From the NCBI GenBank assembly GCA_029881795.1, contig JAOULX010000002.1, positions 62,001 through 126,000 on the forward strand: 64,000 bases of DNA, written 5' to 3'. The DNA comes from Gammaproteobacteria bacterium (lineage in GTDB: Bacteria; Pseudomonadota; Gammaproteobacteria; SZUA-229). A model generated the notes under the pieces. The model saw nothing but the letters and a program-made list of their open reading frames with translations, was not told the origin of the DNA and did no database searches. The position numbers were made by a program, and so were the translations under genes. This document shows positions 62,221 to 64,000 of this stretch, piece after piece. How positions within the stretch are numbered: position 1 is the first letter of the stretch; the number at the start of each line of letters is the position of its first letter.

Positions 62221-63293
62221 TTTTGACTGAGTACTTAACACAAATTTACAGCGGCTTTAATGTCTTTTCATATCTGACGATGAGAGGAATTCTTGGTGCC
62301 TTAACGGCATTAATGATTTCGCTGATGATCGGGCCATGGATGATCAGGCGTCTGTCGAGATATAACATTGGTCAGTCGGTAAGAGACGATGGCCCGCAGT
62401 CTCATCTATCAAAGGCAGGTACACCGACCATGGGTGGTTTGCTGATTCTGGTTTCGATTGTAGTGACGACTTTACTGTGGGCTGATCTGAGTAATCATAA
62501 AATCTGGCTTGTGCTTAGTGTTACTGTGGCTTTTGGTGTGATCGGCTGGGTTGATGATTATAAAAAAGTGGCGTTAAAAAACTCAAAAGGTTTGTCTGCC
62601 GGCAAGAAATATTTCTGGCAATCGGTGTTCGGTTTTACTGCGGCTTATTTTCTCTACTCATCAGCTGTCTCGCCGGCAGAAACACTGCTGAGTGTGCCGT
62701 TTTTTAAAGATCTGATGATTGATATGGGCTGGTTTTTTATTGTCTTTGTTTATCTGGTTATTGTGGGTACCAGTAATGCTGTTAATTTAACTGATGGGCT
62801 TGATGGTCTTGCAATTATGCCGGCAGTGATGATTGCGGCAGCATTGGGTGTGATTGCTTATCTGACTGGGCATGTAAAGTTTGCCGAGTATCTGGCTATT
62901 CCCTATATACATGGTGCCGGTGAGATGATTGTTTTTTGTGCTGCAATAGTGGGTGCCGGCTTAGGTTTTCTGTGGTTTAACACATATCCGGCACAGGTTT
63001 TTATGGGTGATATCGGTGCGCTGGCACTGGGAGCTGCACTGGGTGTGGTTGCGGTTGTGGTGCGTCAGGAATTATTGCTGGTGATTATGGGTGGCGTATT
63101 TGTGATGGAGACATTATCGGTAGTGCTGCAGGTTGCATCATTTAAATTAACCGGTAAAAGAATTTTTAAGATGGCACCGATACATCATCATTTTGAATTA
63201 AAAGGCTGGCCTGAACCGAGGGTGATTGTCAGGTTCTGGATTATAACATTTTGTCTGGTGCTGGCTGGTCTGGCTACCTTAAAACTAAGATAA
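62211..63293 (+). CDS. mraY: Phospho-MurNAc-pentapeptide transferase MraY
   Basis: A 360-aa, ten-helix enzyme that loads UDP-MurNAc-pentapeptide onto undecaprenyl phosphate to make lipid I. Motifs: [32 protein letters not shown] (catalytic Asp pair), [24 protein letters not shown] and [10 protein letters not shown]. Overlaps murF by 10 bases. Confidence 0.96.
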   Translation: MLLILTEYLTQIYSGFNVFSYLTMRGILGALTALMISLMIGPWMIRRLSRYNIGQSVRDDGPQSHLSKAGTPTMGGLLILVSIVVTTLLWADLSNHKIWLVLSVTVAFGVIGWVDDYKKVALKNSKGLSAGKKYFWQSVFGFTAAYFLYSSAVSPAETLLSVPFFKDLMIDMGWFFIVFVYLVIVGTSNAVNLTDGLDGLAIMPAVMIAAALGVIAYLTGHVKFAEYLAIPYIHGAGEMIVFCAAIVGAGLGFLWFNTYPAQVFMGDIGALALGAALGVVAVVVRQELLLVIMGGVFVMETLSVVLQVASFKLTGKRIFKMAPIHHHFELKGWPEPRVIVRFWIITFCLVLAGLATLKLR

Positions 63294-63317
63294 AACTCAG
63301 GGAATTAGTTAATCGTT

Positions 63318-64000
63318 ATGTCTGAATCGCAGCACATCGATCAGGATCTTAGCAACAGCGTGGTTGTACTCGGTCTGGGTATTACCGGGCTTTCTGTTGT
63401 GCGCTATTTAACAAATAAAAAAGATCTTCCTGTAGTGCTAGATAGTCGTGATCAGCCACCTGCAAAAGATGAATTAACGAAAGATTTCCCGCAAATAAAA
63501 TACCGCTTCGGTAGTTTTGATAAAAATATCCTTGCAAAAGCAAAACAGCTGGTTGTCAGTCCTGGTATTTCTGTTAAGACAGCAGCAATTGCACACGCGA
63601 AAAACTGTGGCGTTGAGGTCATAGGTGATATTGAAATATTTGCCAGAAATGCAGACGCACCGGTGATTGCGATTACTGGATCAAACGGTAAAAGTACGGT
63701 AACTACATTAGTCGGCGACATTCTCAGACAAGCTGGTCTTAAGGTGGCTGTTGGAGGAAATATCGGTGTGCCGGCGCTTGATTTGCTGGACAAAAATGCA
63801 GATGTATATGTTTTAGAATTATCGAGCTTTCAGCTTGAAACAGTGCAAAGTTTAAAGCCCGAGTCTGCGGTAGTGCTGAATGTTAGCGAAGACCATATGG
63901 ATCGTTATGACAGTTATGGCGATTATATAACGGCTAAGCAACGGATATATTCTGGTGCCTTGCACTGTGTAATTAATCGCGATGATGAAATCGTTAGTAG
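63318..64000 (+). CDS. murD: UDP-MurNAc-L-alanine:D-glutamate ligase MurD, truncated by window edge
   Basis: The first 227 codons are present, starting MSESQHIDQDLSNSVVVLGLGITGLSVVRY; the remainder lies beyond the window. The N-terminal UMP-binding domain and the ATP loop ITGSNGKSTVTTLVGD are intact, followed by GNIGVPALDLL and LELSSFQLE. Adds D-glutamate to UDP-MurNAc-Ala. Starts 24 bases after mraY. Confidence 0.95.
   Translation, partial: MSESQHIDQDLSNSVVVLGLGITGLSVVRYLTNKKDLPVVLDSRDQPPAKDELTKDFPQIKYRFGSFDKNILAKAKQLVVSPGISVKTAAIAHAKNCGVEVIGDIEIFARNADAPVIAITGSNGKSTVTTLVGDILRQAGLKVAVGGNIGVPALDLLDKNADVYVLELSSFQLETVQSLKPESAVVLNVSEDHMDRYDSYGDYITAKQRIYSGALHCVINRDDEIVS

Overview
The window is a continuous stretch of bacterial chromosome from a gammaproteobacterium. 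It carries the E. coli-like gene neighbourhoods rapZ-hprK-ptsN-hpf-rpoN-lptBAC-kdsCD-yrbG, mlaFED..CB-murA, petABC-sspAB, rsmI-lpoA-yraN-diaA and the mra/dcw cluster. A complete form IA RuBisCO locus (cbbR, cbbL, cbbS, cbbQ, cbbO), a beta-carbonic anhydrase, a cytochrome bc1 complex and a Na+-handling block (BacNav channel, NhaR, NhaA) point to a marine or brackish aerobic chemolithoautotroph, most likely a sulfur oxidiser. The lifestyle is inferred; no sulfur-oxidation gene lies in the window.

Layout. 1-8.7 kb (minus strand): a regulatory PTS branch (RapZ, HPr kinase, EIIA-Ntr, plus the first codons of an EIIA-man), hibernation factor, sigma-54, the LPS transport operon and Kdo synthesis. 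8.8-17.6 kb (plus): a DUF72-like protein, a mla phospholipid-transport operon carrying an extra TolC-type outer-membrane protein between mlaD and mlaC, then murA, hisG, hisD and a small zinc-ribbon-like protein. 17.7-26.1 kb: two retropepsin-like proteases, RimK, an M14 aspartoacylase-like hydrolase, two divalent-cation transporters, a membrane protein with a dead transglutaminase domain, and a diguanylate cyclase. 26.3-29.5 kb: ptsP and a CnoX-type thioredoxin.

29.6-38 kb is the autotrophy island: cbbR diverges from cbbLS; a terminator follows cbbS; a conserved-looking 103-aa protein of unknown role sits before cbbQ and cbbO; then comes a clearly decayed class II aldolase gene and a small Dabb-like ORF. 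38.2-43.1 kb holds the Na+ channel, a VC0807-like membrane protein, nhaR-nhaA and carbonic anhydrase, which together could link Na+/H+ balance to inorganic-carbon supply. 43.2-54.1 kb carries hsp20, a DegS-like protease, a Nif3-family protein, petABC, sspAB, a GlcD-like flavoprotein, diaA, yraN and lpoA. 54.2 kb to the end carries rsmI, RNase P RNA, and mraZ-rsmH-ftsL-ftsI-murE-murF-mraY-murD (murD truncated by the window edge), with a MraZ operator array visible in front of mraZ.

I saw no tRNA, rRNA operon, CRISPR array, insertion sequence, integrase or prophage. The least explained parts are the 103-aa protein in the cbb cluster, the TolC-like gene within mla, the split RimK/retropepsin/7TM system, and a perfect inverted repeat across the likely petABC promoter.
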